Assembly: GCA_966186435.1 (NCBI GenBank)
Contig: CBIFWW010000035.1
Location: forward strand, 1 to 25,716
Length of the DNA stretch: 25,716 bases
Direction: 5' to 3'
Source of the DNA: CBIFWW01 sp966186435
GTDB taxonomy: Bacteria; Pseudomonadota; Gammaproteobacteria; Enterobacterales; Enterobacteriaceae
Shown here: in pieces, positions 8,445 to 16,498 of the stretch
How the letters are laid out: each line of letters begins with the position of its first letter
Numbering within the stretch: the first letter of the stretch is position 1
Program-made: the position numbers and the translations under genes
The notes under the pieces: model-generated
The model's database searches: none
What the model was told of the DNA's origin: nothing
The model's input: only the letters and a program-made list of their open reading frames with translations

Positions 8445-8504
8445 TAATATTCCCTCTAGTAACCTACTGGGGCAGGCTCTAAATATTTAGCGTGGCTGTT
8501 ATCA

Positions 8505-8531
8505 ATATCGGCCCCGTCAGACGAAACTTGA
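8505..8531 (-). promoter_or_regulatory. sigma28 (FliA) promoter of flgKL
   Basis: On the minus strand TCAAGTTT (8531–8524), an 11-nt spacer and GCCGATAT (8512–8505) match the enterobacterial sigma28 consensus TAAAGTTT-N11-GCCGATAA at 14 of 16 positions. It starts just after the flgJ stop. Late, FliA-dependent expression of the junction proteins is known in Salmonella. Confidence 0.88.
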
Positions 8532-8537
8532 GTACCC

Positions 8538-9476
8538 TCAGAACAGAGTATTGATATCCATGCTGTAGGCGCGGCTAACCTTGTCGGTCATGGCTTTCAA
8601 CTGCTGGATCATGCTGGTGAGCTTACGGGCATATTGGGGATCGGTAGCATAACCGGCATCCTGTAGCGCCTGTGCCCCCTGCTCCGGGCTGTTGGCGGTG
8701 GTGACCGCCGCATAGCGCGGGTTGCGAGTAAGCAGCCCCACATAATCCGATAGCGCCTCCAGATAAGAGCCGTAAACCCGAAACCGGGCGGTGACCTTTT
8801 TCGCCGCCCCGTTTTCAAATTCGGTGGTGGTGATATCAGTGGTATGCCCCTTCCAGTTAGCCCCGGCTTTTACCCCAAAGATATTGAAACTAGGCCCCCC
8901 ATCCTGGGTTTTAATCTGGCGCTGGCCCCAGCCTGATTCCAGGGCGGCCTGGGCCAGAATTAAGTGATGCGGGATGCCGCTTTGTTCACTGGCGAGCCGC
9001 GCCGGTAGCGCCAGTTGGGCCAGGAAGTCCTGGTTGTCCTGTGGGAAGGTGTCCGGTACGTTCTGCGGCGTGGGCAGCGCCTTTTTGACCATCGCCGTCA
9101 GCACTTGATTCTGGTAACTGGTCACACTGCCCGGCTCCATTCGCATCGGCACCGCGGGGTCTTTAGTATCCGGCTCGGCCCCGTTGGCCCCCATCTGTTT
9201 AACAATCATATCCGCCAGCCCAAGCCCCTTGGCACTCAGTTGTTGGGCGATCTGCCCATCATAAAAGCTGGTGTAGAGCTTGGTCTGGTCACTACTGAAC
9301 ATGCCATCCTGGGGCAGTGCATCGCGCATGCTTTTTAGCATCATCTTGACGAACATCCCTTCTACCTGCTGCGCCACATTTTTCACATTGCCGTGGGGAT
9401 CTTTAGCGGTTTGTGCTTTCAGGTCATTGAGGGAGCGGGAGTCCCAGGCGGCGCTATCCAGAGAGAAGCTGTCCAT
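8538..9476 (-). CDS. flgJ: flagellar rod cap / peptidoglycan hydrolase FlgJ
   Basis: This 312-residue protein (E. coli 313) has two functions. The N-terminal half (about 1–100, including QVEGMFVKMMLKSMRDALP) caps the growing rod. The C-terminal half (about 150–310) is a glucosaminidase-type muramidase that opens the periplasmic peptidoglycan for the rod. The catalytic residues of Salmonella FlgJ (E184, E223, D248) correspond to E180 (in AALESGWGQ), E219 and D244 here. I chose the ATG at 9476, which overlaps the flgI stop as TAATG. A start 30 nt further upstream would add ten residues foreign to the family. Its own ribosome binding site is weak, suggesting coupling to flgI. Confidence 0.96.
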   Translation of the reverse strand: MDSFSLDSAAWDSRSLNDLKAQTAKDPHGNVKNVAQQVEGMFVKMMLKSMRDALPQDGMFSSDQTKLYTSFYDGQIAQQLSAKGLGLADMIVKQMGANGAEPDTKDPAVPMRMEPGSVTSYQNQVLTAMVKKALPTPQNVPDTFPQDNQDFLAQLALPARLASEQSGIPHHLILAQAALESGWGQRQIKTQDGGPSFNIFGVKAGANWKGHTTDITTTEFENGAAKKVTARFRVYGSYLEALSDYVGLLTRNPRYAAVTTANSPEQGAQALQDAGYATDPQYARKLTSMIQQLKAMTDKVSRAYSMDINTLF

Positions 9477-10573
9477 TAGATAATTTCCAGTTTTGCACGC
9501 AGGCAACCGGCGCTCTGCATGGATTGCAGGATCGACATCAGCTCGATAGGTGATGCCCCGAGAGCGTTCAAAGCCCGCACCACATTGTTGAGGCTGGCGC
9601 TGGAGTTCACCCGCTGAATCGCCCCGCCGCTCTGGCGTAAATCGATCTGGGTTTGCGGTGCCACCACCGTTTGCCCACCGGCAAACGGTGTATCCGGCTG
9701 GCTCACCTGCAACTGGCGGTTCACGGTAACCGACAAATTGCCCTGGGCCACAGCACAGTTATCCAGCGTGACTTCACGGTTCATCACCACAGATCCGGTG
9801 CGGGAGTTAATGATCACTTTGGCATCCTGCACCGCCACATTGACTTCCAGATTCTGGATATCCGCCAGCAAACGCACTTGAGAACTGCCGCCGCTCGGGG
9901 CTTTGACCTGCACGGTGCGGGCATCCAACGGGGTGGCGCTACCGAAGCCACCGTAACGGTTGATGGTGTCACTGATTTGCTGAGCCAGGGAGAAGTCATC
10001 TTCATTGAGCTGCAAATTGATGGTATTCCCGGCGCCAAAGGTGGTGGGTAATTCCCGTTCGATAGTGGCCCCGTTAGTAATGCGTCCGCCGTTCAGTTGG
10101 TTGACCTGTACGCTGCTGCCCCCGGCAGCGGCCCCGGCCCCGCCTACCAATATGTTACCTTGCGCCAGCGCATAAACCTGGTTATCCACCCCCTTCATCG
10201 GGGTCATCAGCAGGGTGCCACCGCGCAGGCTTTTGGCATTCCCCATGGAGGAGACCACCACGTCGATATTCTGGCCCTGGCGGGAGAAAGCCGGGTATTT
10301 GGCGGTCACCATTACCGCCGCCACGTTCTTCAGCTGCATATTGGTGCCCGGCGGCACAGTGATCCCGAGCTGGGAGAGCATGTTATTCAGGGTTTGCGTG
10401 GTAAACGGCGTCTGCGTCGTTTGGTCACCGGTGCCATCCAACCCCACCACCAGCCCGTAGCCAATCAGCGAGTTATCGCGAACCCCTTGCACGGTGGTGA
10501 GATCGCGGATGCGTTCCGCCGTGGCACTAAAGGCCAGGCCGAGCAAACACAGGGATAAGATTGCTTTAACCAT
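9476..10573 (-). CDS. flgI: flagellar P-ring protein FlgI
   Basis: FlgI subunits form the periplasmic P ring, the bushing around the rod in the peptidoglycan layer. They are assembled with help from FlgA. The protein has 365 residues, exactly the E. coli length, and starts with a signal peptide (about 1–19, ending SATA before ERIRDL). This means Sec export rather than flagellar export. Two cysteines, in LDNCAVAQG and near the end in SAGCLRAKLEII, are those known to form the disulfide in FlgI. The chosen ATG at 10573 has an AGGG ribosome binding site. The frame extends 30 codons upstream into flgH, but that part lacks a signal sequence. Confidence 0.97.
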   Translation of the reverse strand: MVKAILSLCLLGLAFSATAERIRDLTTVQGVRDNSLIGYGLVVGLDGTGDQTTQTPFTTQTLNNMLSQLGITVPPGTNMQLKNVAAVMVTAKYPAFSRQGQNIDVVVSSMGNAKSLRGGTLLMTPMKGVDNQVYALAQGNILVGGAGAAAGGSSVQVNQLNGGRITNGATIERELPTTFGAGNTINLQLNEDDFSLAQQISDTINRYGGFGSATPLDARTVQVKAPSGGSSQVRLLADIQNLEVNVAVQDAKVIINSRTGSVVMNREVTLDNCAVAQGNLSVTVNRQLQVSQPDTPFAGGQTVVAPQTQIDLRQSGGAIQRVNSSASLNNVVRALNALGASPIELMSILQSMQSAGCLRAKLEII

Positions 10574-10583
10574 TTTGATACCC

Positions 10584-11282
10584 TCACATTGGGGACAAGT
10601 TGAGGAAGAAACGTTGCAACCAGCCCATGTTCTGCGCTTCATTAATGTACCCGTTACCGACATATTCGATGCGGGCGTCCGCCACCTGGGTGGAGGAAAC
10701 CGTGTTAGTACCGCTAATGGTGCGCGGGTTAACTACCCCGGAAAAACGAATAAATTCGGTGCCTTGGTTGATCTCAATTTGTTTTTCACCCACCACATGC
10801 AGGTTACCGTTGGCCAGCACCTGATCGGCGGTAACGGTTAGGGTGCCGGTAAAGCTGTTACTGGCATTGGCCCCGCCTTTGCCGTTAAACGCGTTGCCCC
10901 CGGAAGCATCCACATCGGCGCGGGCATTGCCAAATAACCCTTCCAGATAGCGCGGCGTGGTGCCGAAGCCAAAGTTAGTTTTGCCGTCGCGGCTGGCGTT
11001 GGCTGAGGAGCTTTTGCTGGCGCTGACGTTTTCCTGCAACACGATGGTCAGGGTGTCTCCGACGTTACGCGGGCGGCGGTCTTCAAACAGCGGTTGATAG
11101 CCATAGTTAATAGGCTGGGCGCTCTGGAAAATCGATCCGTTAGCCATCGGCATCGGGCCGGGAACAGGCTGAGCGGTAGTAGGGCCTTGCACCAGGGGCT
11201 TGGAAGGCACCCAGGCACAGCCGCTTAATACTGCCGCCAGGATCAGTAACCCGGGTGGAAAATAAGCGCCGCGTTTATCCAT
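10584..11282 (-). CDS. flgH: flagellar L-ring lipoprotein FlgH
   Basis: FlgH forms the outer-membrane L ring. With the start at 11282 it has 232 residues, as in E. coli. The lipobox LSGC then places the lipidated cysteine at residue 22, also as in E. coli. An ATG nine nt further upstream is possible but leaves no room for a ribosome binding site. The sequence PLFEDRRPRNVGDTLTIVLQENVSASKSSSANASRDGKTNFGFG is highly conserved in segments, and the C-terminus IEYVGNGYINEAQNMGWLQ is typical. The gene is separated from flgG by a 54-nt gap with a strong hairpin, and flgI follows after 10 nt. Confidence 0.96.
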   Translation of the reverse strand: MDKRGAYFPPGLLILAAVLSGCAWVPSKPLVQGPTTAQPVPGPMPMANGSIFQSAQPINYGYQPLFEDRRPRNVGDTLTIVLQENVSASKSSSANASRDGKTNFGFGTTPRYLEGLFGNARADVDASGGNAFNGKGGANASNSFTGTLTVTADQVLANGNLHVVGEKQIEINQGTEFIRFSGVVNPRTISGTNTVSSTQVADARIEYVGNGYINEAQNMGWLQRFFLNLSPM

Positions 11283-11303
11283 TGTTATCATCTTCTTCTT
11301 TAT

Positions 11304-11331
11304 TGACGGGGCAGACTTCCCTACCCCGTCA
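11304..11331 (-). promoter_or_regulatory. stem-loop between flgG and flgH
   Basis: A perfect 8-bp inverted repeat, TGACGGGG (11304–11311) and CCCCGTCA (11324–11331), has a 12-nt loop. It starts 5 nt after the flgG stop and ends about 20 nt before the flgH start. No T tract follows, so it is not a typical terminator. An mRNA stability or processing element is the simplest reading (inference). Confidence 0.5.
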
Positions 11332-11336
11332 CGGCC

Positions 11337-12119
11337 TTAGAGTTGCGTTAACTTTTGCAGCATCTGATCGGTGGTGGACACCGCTTTACTGTTGATTTCA
11401 TAGGCCCGCTGGACTTGGATCATATTCACCAGTTCTTCGGCCACGTTGACGTTAGAGGTTTCCACATAGCCCTGATACAGCAACCCGGCCCCGTTCAGCC
11501 CCGGCGTGCTGTCATTGGGCGCCCCGGAAGATTGGGTTTCTAGGTATAAGTTCTCCCCCACACTCTCAAGGCCGGTGTTGTTCATAAAGGTGGTCAGGTT
11601 GAGCTGGCCCACCTGTTGGGGCTGCGCCTGACCTTGCTGGGTTACCGATACCACCCCGTCACGGCCCACGGTGATGGTCAGGGTGTTGGCGGGAATGGTT
11701 ATCGCCGGATCAACGGGGTAGCCGCTGGAGGTCACCAGTTGGCCGTTCTGGTCAGACTGGAAGGAACCATCGCGGGTATAGGCGAAGGTGCCATCGGGCA
11801 TTTGCACTTTAAAGAAACCGTCCCCTTTGATCGCCACATCTTTACTGTTGCTGGTCTGGGAGAGGTTGCCCTGGGTGTGCAGGCGCTCAGTGGCAACCGG
11901 GCGTACCCCGGTACCAATTTGTAAACCTGAGGGCAAATAGGTCTGCTCGGAGGATTGCGCCCCAGGCTGGCGCAGGGTTTGATACAGCAAATCTTCAAAA
12001 ACCGCCCGCTGGCGCTTAAAGCCATTGGTACTGACGTTCGCCAGGTTGTTGGCGATAACATCCATATTGGTTTGCTGGGCATCAAGGCCGGTTTTGGCAA
12101 TCCATAAGGCACTGATCAT
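11337..12119 (-). CDS. flgG: flagellar distal rod protein FlgG
   Basis: FlgG (260 residues, same as E. coli) builds the distal rod that crosses the P and L rings. The N-terminal rod signature ANNLANVSTNGFKR (about 22–36) is followed by the FlgG-specific stretch QTLRQPGAQSSEQTYLPSG, which stiffens the rod compared with the hook. The C-terminal helix contains ELVNMIQVQRAYEINSKAV. FlgG is exported by the flagellar type III system without a cleaved signal. It follows flgF with a 17-nt gap. Confidence 0.97.
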   Translation of the reverse strand: MISALWIAKTGLDAQQTNMDVIANNLANVSTNGFKRQRAVFEDLLYQTLRQPGAQSSEQTYLPSGLQIGTGVRPVATERLHTQGNLSQTSNSKDVAIKGDGFFKVQMPDGTFAYTRDGSFQSDQNGQLVTSSGYPVDPAITIPANTLTITVGRDGVVSVTQQGQAQPQQVGQLNLTTFMNNTGLESVGENLYLETQSSGAPNDSTPGLNGAGLLYQGYVETSNVNVAEELVNMIQVQRAYEINSKAVSTTDQMLQKLTQL

Positions 12120-12136
12120 AATGAGATCCTGTGTAA

Positions 12137-12892
12137 TTAACTGGCTGACAGCAGCTGGTTAGCCCGCTGTGCATTATCATCCACGTTTGAGATCACCTTC
12201 ATTTGCATCTCAAAACGGCGGGCGCTGGCAATCATGTCGGCCATGGCTTCCACTGGCTTGACGTTGCTGCCTTCTAACACCCCTGGCATCACGCGAATCG
12301 TTTCATCCTGGCCGAGGGTTGGACCACGGGTGGCCTGGGCCTGGGCGGTCACATAAAACATGCCGTCATCACCACGGTTCACCTCCCGATCGCTGGCCTT
12401 CACCAGTTTCAGGCGGCCGATGGGTGAAACCGCATTCGGGCTATCGCCGGGGTTTAAGGCCGAGATAGTCCCGTCGGCGGCAATCGTCAGCTGTGCCCCT
12501 TCCGGCACCGCGATCGGCCCGTTGTCCCCTATTACCGGGTTACCCTGAATGGTCAGGTTACCGGTGGGGTCAATTTGCAGGCTGCCGTTGCGGGTGTAGG
12601 CCTCAGTCCCGGAGGGGGTGCGCACCGCCAACCAACCATCCTGCTGCAAGGCCACATCCAGCGGGCGGCCGGTGTAATCCAGCTGCCCGGGACTCATATC
12701 AACCCCAGGCGTAGAGGCCGTTACCAGAGTACGAGTGGGAATCGACAACCCCTCCACCGGCACCGCCCGCAACGCATTCAGCTGGGCGCGAAAACCCGGC
12801 GTCGAAGCGTTAGCCAGGTTACTGGCGGTGACCGATTGCATCTCCAGGGTTTGGCTGGCCGCCCCCATAGCGGTATATATCGCGTGATCCAT
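12137..12892 (-). CDS. flgF: flagellar proximal rod protein FlgF
   Basis: FlgF (251 residues, same as E. coli) is a proximal rod subunit between FlgB/FlgC and FlgG. It begins MDHAIYTAMGAASQTLEMQ and carries the rod signature NLANASTPGFRAQ (about 26–38) and the C-terminal MADMIASARRFEMQMK helix. Between them lies the variable domain (about 80–200). The gene lies 17 nt after flgE and 17 nt before flgG, so it sits inside the flg operon with no visible promoter of its own. Confidence 0.96.
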   Translation of the reverse strand: MDHAIYTAMGAASQTLEMQSVTASNLANASTPGFRAQLNALRAVPVEGLSIPTRTLVTASTPGVDMSPGQLDYTGRPLDVALQQDGWLAVRTPSGTEAYTRNGSLQIDPTGNLTIQGNPVIGDNGPIAVPEGAQLTIAADGTISALNPGDSPNAVSPIGRLKLVKASDREVNRGDDGMFYVTAQAQATRGPTLGQDETIRVMPGVLEGSNVKPVEAMADMIASARRFEMQMKVISNVDDNAQRANQLLSAS

Positions 12893-12909
12893 TGATTTGC
12901 CTCAGCGCC

Positions 12910-14136
12910 TTAGCGCAGGTTGACCAGGGTGTTTAGGATCTGATCCTGGGTTTTGATGGTCTGGGCGTTGGATTGGTAGTTACGCTGGGCCACGATCATA
13001 TTCACCAGCTCTTTACTCAGATCCACGTTGGAAGCCTCCAGCGCACCGCTGGTGAGGGAGCCAAAGTTACCGGTACCTGCGGTACCCAGCAACGCCAAGC
13101 CAGAGCTATTGGTGGCCGACCAGACGTTATCCCCTTCCGATTGCAGCCCTTCCGGGTTGGCGAAGTTAGCCAGCACGATTTGTCCCAGGGTTTGGGTTTG
13201 TTCGTTGGAATAGGTGCCGACGATGGTGCCATCGTCATTAATCTGGTAGCTCACCAGGTTGCCCGGCTCATAGCCGTTCTGGTTAGCGGAGATCACGTCG
13301 TTACTGCCGGTGTTTTGCTGCATCCCGCCAGTCAAATCGAGGGTGAAACTCGCTGGCGTCGCGCCGTTGATAATGCCGGATGCCAGGGTCAGTCCTGGCC
13401 CTGGGGTAGTGGAGGTGCCGCCGGTGAGAGACTGGATCTGCCCGTTAGGATTGAACAGCATGTTTCCAGCTAAAGTCGCCGCCCCGCCGGTGGTGGCGTC
13501 TTGGGTATAAATATTCCAGCTATTATCCGCCGTCTTGGCATAGTAAATATTCATATCGTGGGCGTTGCCCTGGCTGTCAAACACTGTCAGGGAGGCTTTT
13601 TTGTTATAGGTGTCGGCATTAGTAGCATCAAATACGGCGGTTTGTGCTTTGTCCGAAGAGTTCAGGTTAACCACCATCGAGGCGGTGGTGGTAGGCCGCG
13701 CGGTCATCAGGTTATTAGGGATCGACAGCGGTACCGGGTTAGCTCCCTGCAGCACCGTTGGCGGGGTGCCGCTGACCGGGTAACCGGTGACATTCATCCC
13801 GGCGGCGTTCACCAGATTGCGCTGGGCATCAAGGGTGAACTGGCCATTACGGCTGTAGTAAACCCCGCCGTTGGAATCCTGCATGCGGAAGAACCCATTC
13901 TGGCTAAGCGCCACATCCAGGCCGCGCCCGGTATTAGTGGTGGTGCCGTCGGTAAAGTTCTGGGTCACCGAGGCGACCTTCACCCCCAGGCCCACTTTTG
14001 ACCCGGCAAACATATCGGCAAAGGCAATGGTGCCAGACTTAAAGCCATAGGTGGCGGAGTTGGCAATGTTATTGCCGATCACATCGAGGTTGCTGGACGC
14101 AGCATTCAAGCCGCTGACTGCTTGAGAAAAAGACAT
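12910..14136 (-). CDS. flgE: flagellar hook protein FlgE
   Basis: FlgE (408 residues, E. coli about 402) polymerises into the hook, the flexible joint between rod and filament. The N-terminus MSFSQAVSGLNAASSNLDV with the signature GNNIANSATYGFKSG (about 21–35), and the C-terminal SKELVNMIVAQRNYQSNAQT with NTLVNLR at the end, form the coiled D0 core. The central part (about 140–330) is the exposed, variable D2 domain. Polymerisation needs the FlgD cap, whose gene lies immediately upstream in the transcript (25-nt gap). Confidence 0.97.
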   Translation of the reverse strand: MSFSQAVSGLNAASSNLDVIGNNIANSATYGFKSGTIAFADMFAGSKVGLGVKVASVTQNFTDGTTTNTGRGLDVALSQNGFFRMQDSNGGVYYSRNGQFTLDAQRNLVNAAGMNVTGYPVSGTPPTVLQGANPVPLSIPNNLMTARPTTTASMVVNLNSSDKAQTAVFDATNADTYNKKASLTVFDSQGNAHDMNIYYAKTADNSWNIYTQDATTGGAATLAGNMLFNPNGQIQSLTGGTSTTPGPGLTLASGIINGATPASFTLDLTGGMQQNTGSNDVISANQNGYEPGNLVSYQINDDGTIVGTYSNEQTQTLGQIVLANFANPEGLQSEGDNVWSATNSSGLALLGTAGTGNFGSLTSGALEASNVDLSKELVNMIVAQRNYQSNAQTIKTQDQILNTLVNLR

Positions 14137-14161
14137 CTTTTACTCCTGATAAGTAGAGGGC

Positions 14162-14833
14162 TTAAATAATCTGCCGCACTTTGTCGAGGGTGATGGTGCC
14201 GTAAGTACCCAGATCTAATGCACTGCCGCTGTCGGTACGGGTGATGCCCTGCACCAGCGCAAAGTTAAGCGGCTGAACCACTTGCTGTGCGTTGTTGGTG
14301 GTGGCGGTGATATTGACGGTGTAGGCCCCGTCCGGCACCGGGGTGCCATCGGTCTGGGTGCCGTCCCAGCTAAAGGTGTGTACCCCGGCGCTCTGTTTAT
14401 CTAAATCCAGGGTGCGTACCGCTATTCCGCTGCTGTCGGTGATCACTGCCGTGACCTTCTCCGCTGCCTGCTCCAGTTCAATGCCGAAGGGGCTGGTTGA
14501 ACCATTGCCCGCCAGCACCGTCTGGCCCGGGATCATCACCCCATGGCCCACAAGCGTAGCGGTTTGCAGTTGCTGAGAGTCATCAATCTGGCCGGAAATC
14601 GCCCCCAGCGTGGTGTTCAGTTTTTCGATGCCACTAACGGTGCTGATTTGCGCCAGCTGGGAGGTGAGCTGGCTGTTATCCATCGGGTTGGTTGGGTCCT
14701 GATTCTTAAGCTGGGCCACCAGCAGGGTCAGGAAGTTGTTCTGCATATCAGCGGCACTAGTGGCCGTGAGGCTACCAGTGTTCTGATTACTGCCGAGAAT
14801 CGTGCTGTCGCTGGCATTTACCGCAAGGGTCAT
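14162..14833 (-). CDS. flgD: flagellar hook cap protein FlgD
   Basis: FlgD (223 residues, E. coli 231) is the scaffold at the tip of the growing hook and is later replaced by FlgK. The conserved N-terminal segment MQNNFLTLLVAQLKNQDPTN followed by PMDNSQLTSQLAQIS (about 30–65) carries the export and capping region. The C-terminal half (about 90–220) is the FlgD Ig/tudor-like fold with the typical FSWDGTQTDGTPVPDGAY motif. It lies 9 nt after flgC in the same transcript. Confidence 0.96.
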   Translation of the reverse strand: MTLAVNASDSTILGSNQNTGSLTATSAADMQNNFLTLLVAQLKNQDPTNPMDNSQLTSQLAQISTVSGIEKLNTTLGAISGQIDDSQQLQTATLVGHGVMIPGQTVLAGNGSTSPFGIELEQAAEKVTAVITDSSGIAVRTLDLDKQSAGVHTFSWDGTQTDGTPVPDGAYTVNITATTNNAQQVVQPLNFALVQGITRTDSGSALDLGTYGTITLDKVRQII

Positions 14834-14842
14834 GGCTGCCTC

Positions 14843-15247
14843 TTACTGACCCAGGGTCAGGGTTTTGAGCATCAAACTTTTGGCGCTGTTAAGCACCTCC
14901 ACATTGGCCTGGTAGCTGCGGGAGGCCGACATGGTGTTGACCATTTCCCCTACCACGTCCACATTCGGCATTTTTACGTAACCTTTGGCATCCGCCATCG
15001 GGTTGCCCGGCTGGAACACCAGCTTATCCGGGGCCTGGCTCTCTACCACGCCAGAGACTTTCACCCCACCGGTGGTGGCACCGGGGGCGGCATCAGTCTG
15101 GAAGATAACCTGTTTAGAACGATAGGGTTTGCCGTCCGGGCCGGTGGCGCTGTCGGCGTTAGCCAGGTTGCTGGCGGCCACGTTCAGGCGCTGGGACTGG
15201 GCGGTTAAGGCCGAGCTGGCGATATCGAAAATGTTGCTTAAAGCCAT
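14843..15247 (-). CDS. flgC: flagellar proximal rod protein FlgC
   Basis: FlgC (134 residues, same as E. coli) is a proximal rod subunit. The N-terminus MALSNIFDIASSALTAQSQR and the signature ASNLANADSATGPDGKPYR are diagnostic, as is the C-terminal VDVVGEMVNTMSASRSYQA helix. It begins 3 nt after the flgB stop, which suggests translational coupling inside the operon. Confidence 0.97.
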   Translation of the reverse strand: MALSNIFDIASSALTAQSQRLNVAASNLANADSATGPDGKPYRSKQVIFQTDAAPGATTGGVKVSGVVESQAPDKLVFQPGNPMADAKGYVKMPNVDVVGEMVNTMSASRSYQANVEVLNSAKSLMLKTLTLGQ

Positions 15248-15250
15248 GGA

Positions 15251-15667
15251 TTACCCCTGTTGCTGGAGCACGGACAGCATGCTTTTGATTTGCCCACCCA
15301 GCACCGTCAGGTTGGTCTGGTACTGGAGGCTGTTATCGGCAAACTGAGTACGTTCCCGATCCATATCCACCGTGTTGCCATCCATCGCCGGTTGGTCTGG
15401 CACCCGATACAACAGATCCAAATTAGTGCCAGATTGGGCGCCCGCCGGGATATGGCGCGCTGAAGTAAGGGCCAAATTCAGGCCGCTGCCTGCGGCACGG
15501 CCTTGATCCATGACTTTTTTAAGTTGGCTGGCAAAGTCGATATCCCGCGCCTGGAAGCCCGGGGTGTCGGCATTGGCAATATTGGCCGCCAGGACATTCT
15601 GGCGTTGGGCCCGCAAGTTCAAGGCTTCCTGTTGAAAGCGTAAGGCGGCGTCCAGTTTGTCGAGCAT
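15251..15667 (-). CDS. flgB: flagellar proximal rod protein FlgB
   Basis: FlgB (138 residues, same as E. coli) is the most proximal rod subunit and the first gene of the leftward flg operon. It begins MLDKLDAALRFQQEALNLR and carries the rod signature AANIANADTPGFQARDIDFA (about 27–46) and the conserved DGNTVDMDRERTQFADN near residue 100. The open frame continues 61 codons upstream into the regulatory region. The ATG at 15667 is correct because it matches the family start and has a perfect AGGAGG ribosome binding site 7 nt upstream. Confidence 0.97.
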   Translation of the reverse strand: MLDKLDAALRFQQEALNLRAQRQNVLAANIANADTPGFQARDIDFASQLKKVMDQGRAAGSGLNLALTSARHIPAGAQSGTNLDLLYRVPDQPAMDGNTVDMDRERTQFADNSLQYQTNLTVLGGQIKSMLSVLQQQG

Positions 15668-15737
15668 CTTCTTCCTCCTGCATGGTTTACGGGTAGGGTC
15701 TAAGGGTATTGTGCGACAGCTTACTGCCAGACCCGGC

Positions 15738-15817
15738 CCGCTTATCGTTGGAATAGACGCAAATTCGGTCGCTATTTGTTGCCTTGATGGGCAGCGCCGT
15801 CCGGTAGGATAAGCCCA
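15738..15817. promoter_or_regulatory. divergent flgB/flgA class 2 control region with FlhD4C2 site
   Basis: The 172-nt region between flgB and flgA should hold the class 2 promoters. A good FlhDC half-site, CGCTATTTGTTGCCTT (15770–15785), fits the known inverted half-box CG(C/T)TATTT-N2-3-(C/G)C(A/G)TT with one mismatch. A weaker partner in the opposite sense, GAATAGACG (15751–15759), lies about 10 nt away, the usual spacing. For flgA a -10 TAGGAT sits at 15805–15810, so the FlhDC site abuts its -35 position, as expected for class 2 activation. No clear -10 was chosen for flgB. Confidence 0.6.
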
Positions 15818-15839
15818 TGCTGAAATAAGGAGCACCATT

Positions 15840-16493
15840 ATGGGCCGCACCCTTTACCTGCTCATATTCTGTCTGGCAAGCCCGCTGGCGCAGGCCAGCG
15901 TCTTGACAGATGATCTGACCAACCTCTTCACTAGCCGTCTTAATGGCGTGGCCGATAAGGTTGCGGTCACGGTCAAAACCCCGGTGAACCAACTCCCGCC
16001 CTGTGAGCAGCCGCAGTTGCAGCTGGCACCCAATAGCCGGCTGTGGGGCAATGTGAATGTGCAGGCTCGTTGTGGGAATGCCATGCGCTATATTCAGGTT
16101 GTGGTTGCCGCCAGCGGCCATTACGTGGTGGCCCGGGGGCCTATCGTGCGCGGTGCCCAGCTCAACCAAAGCAATGTCACCACCCAATATGGCCGGCTGG
16201 ATAAACTGCCCGCCCGGGCGATCCTTGATATCAGCCAGGCGCAAAACAGCATCGCCCTGCGAGATATCGCCCCAGCTCAGCCGCTACAGCCCTATATGCT
16301 GCGCCAGAGCTGGACGGTGAAAGCCGGGCAGCAAGTGCAGGTAATTGCCTCCGGCGACGGGTTTAGCGTTAATAGCGAAGGCCAGGCCTTGAACAATGCG
16401 GCGGTGTCGCAGGCTGCCAGAGTGCGGCTGGCTTCCGGGCAAATAGTCAGTGGCAAAGTGAATGCCGATGGGAATATTCTGATAGGGCTGTAA
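15840..16493 (+). CDS. flgA: flagellar P-ring assembly chaperone FlgA
   Basis: FlgA (217 residues, E. coli 219) is a periplasmic chaperone needed for FlgI to form the P ring. A signal peptide covers about residues 1–20 (hydrophobic LYLLIFCLASPLAQA). Conserved family parts include PPCEQPQLQL, SRLWGNVNVQARCG (the two cysteines known in the family) and the C-terminal SAF-like domain with VIASGDGFSVNSEGQALNNA and GKVNADGNILIGL. The start has an AAGGAG ribosome binding site. It is transcribed away from flgB under the shared FlhDC region. Confidence 0.96.
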   Translation: MGRTLYLLIFCLASPLAQASVLTDDLTNLFTSRLNGVADKVAVTVKTPVNQLPPCEQPQLQLAPNSRLWGNVNVQARCGNAMRYIQVVVAASGHYVVARGPIVRGAQLNQSNVTTQYGRLDKLPARAILDISQAQNSIALRDIAPAQPLQPYMLRQSWTVKAGQQVQVIASGDGFSVNSEGQALNNAAVSQAARVRLASGQIVSGKVNADGNILIGL

Positions 16494-16498
16494 TAAGC

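Noticed and set aside
10574..10663. Upstream extension of flgI by 30 codons
   Set aside because: It would bury the signal peptide and overlap flgH. The internal ATG at 10573 gives the exact family length and a good ribosome site.
14543..15208. 221-codon rightward frame over flgD/flgC
   Set aside because: It is antisense to two well conserved flagellar genes, has no recognisable domain and is rich in His/Gly/Arg as expected for a shadow frame.
15687..16244. 185-codon leftward frame over flgA and the flgB leader
   Set aside because: It overlaps the complete flgA gene on the opposite strand and covers the regulatory region. No family resemblance.
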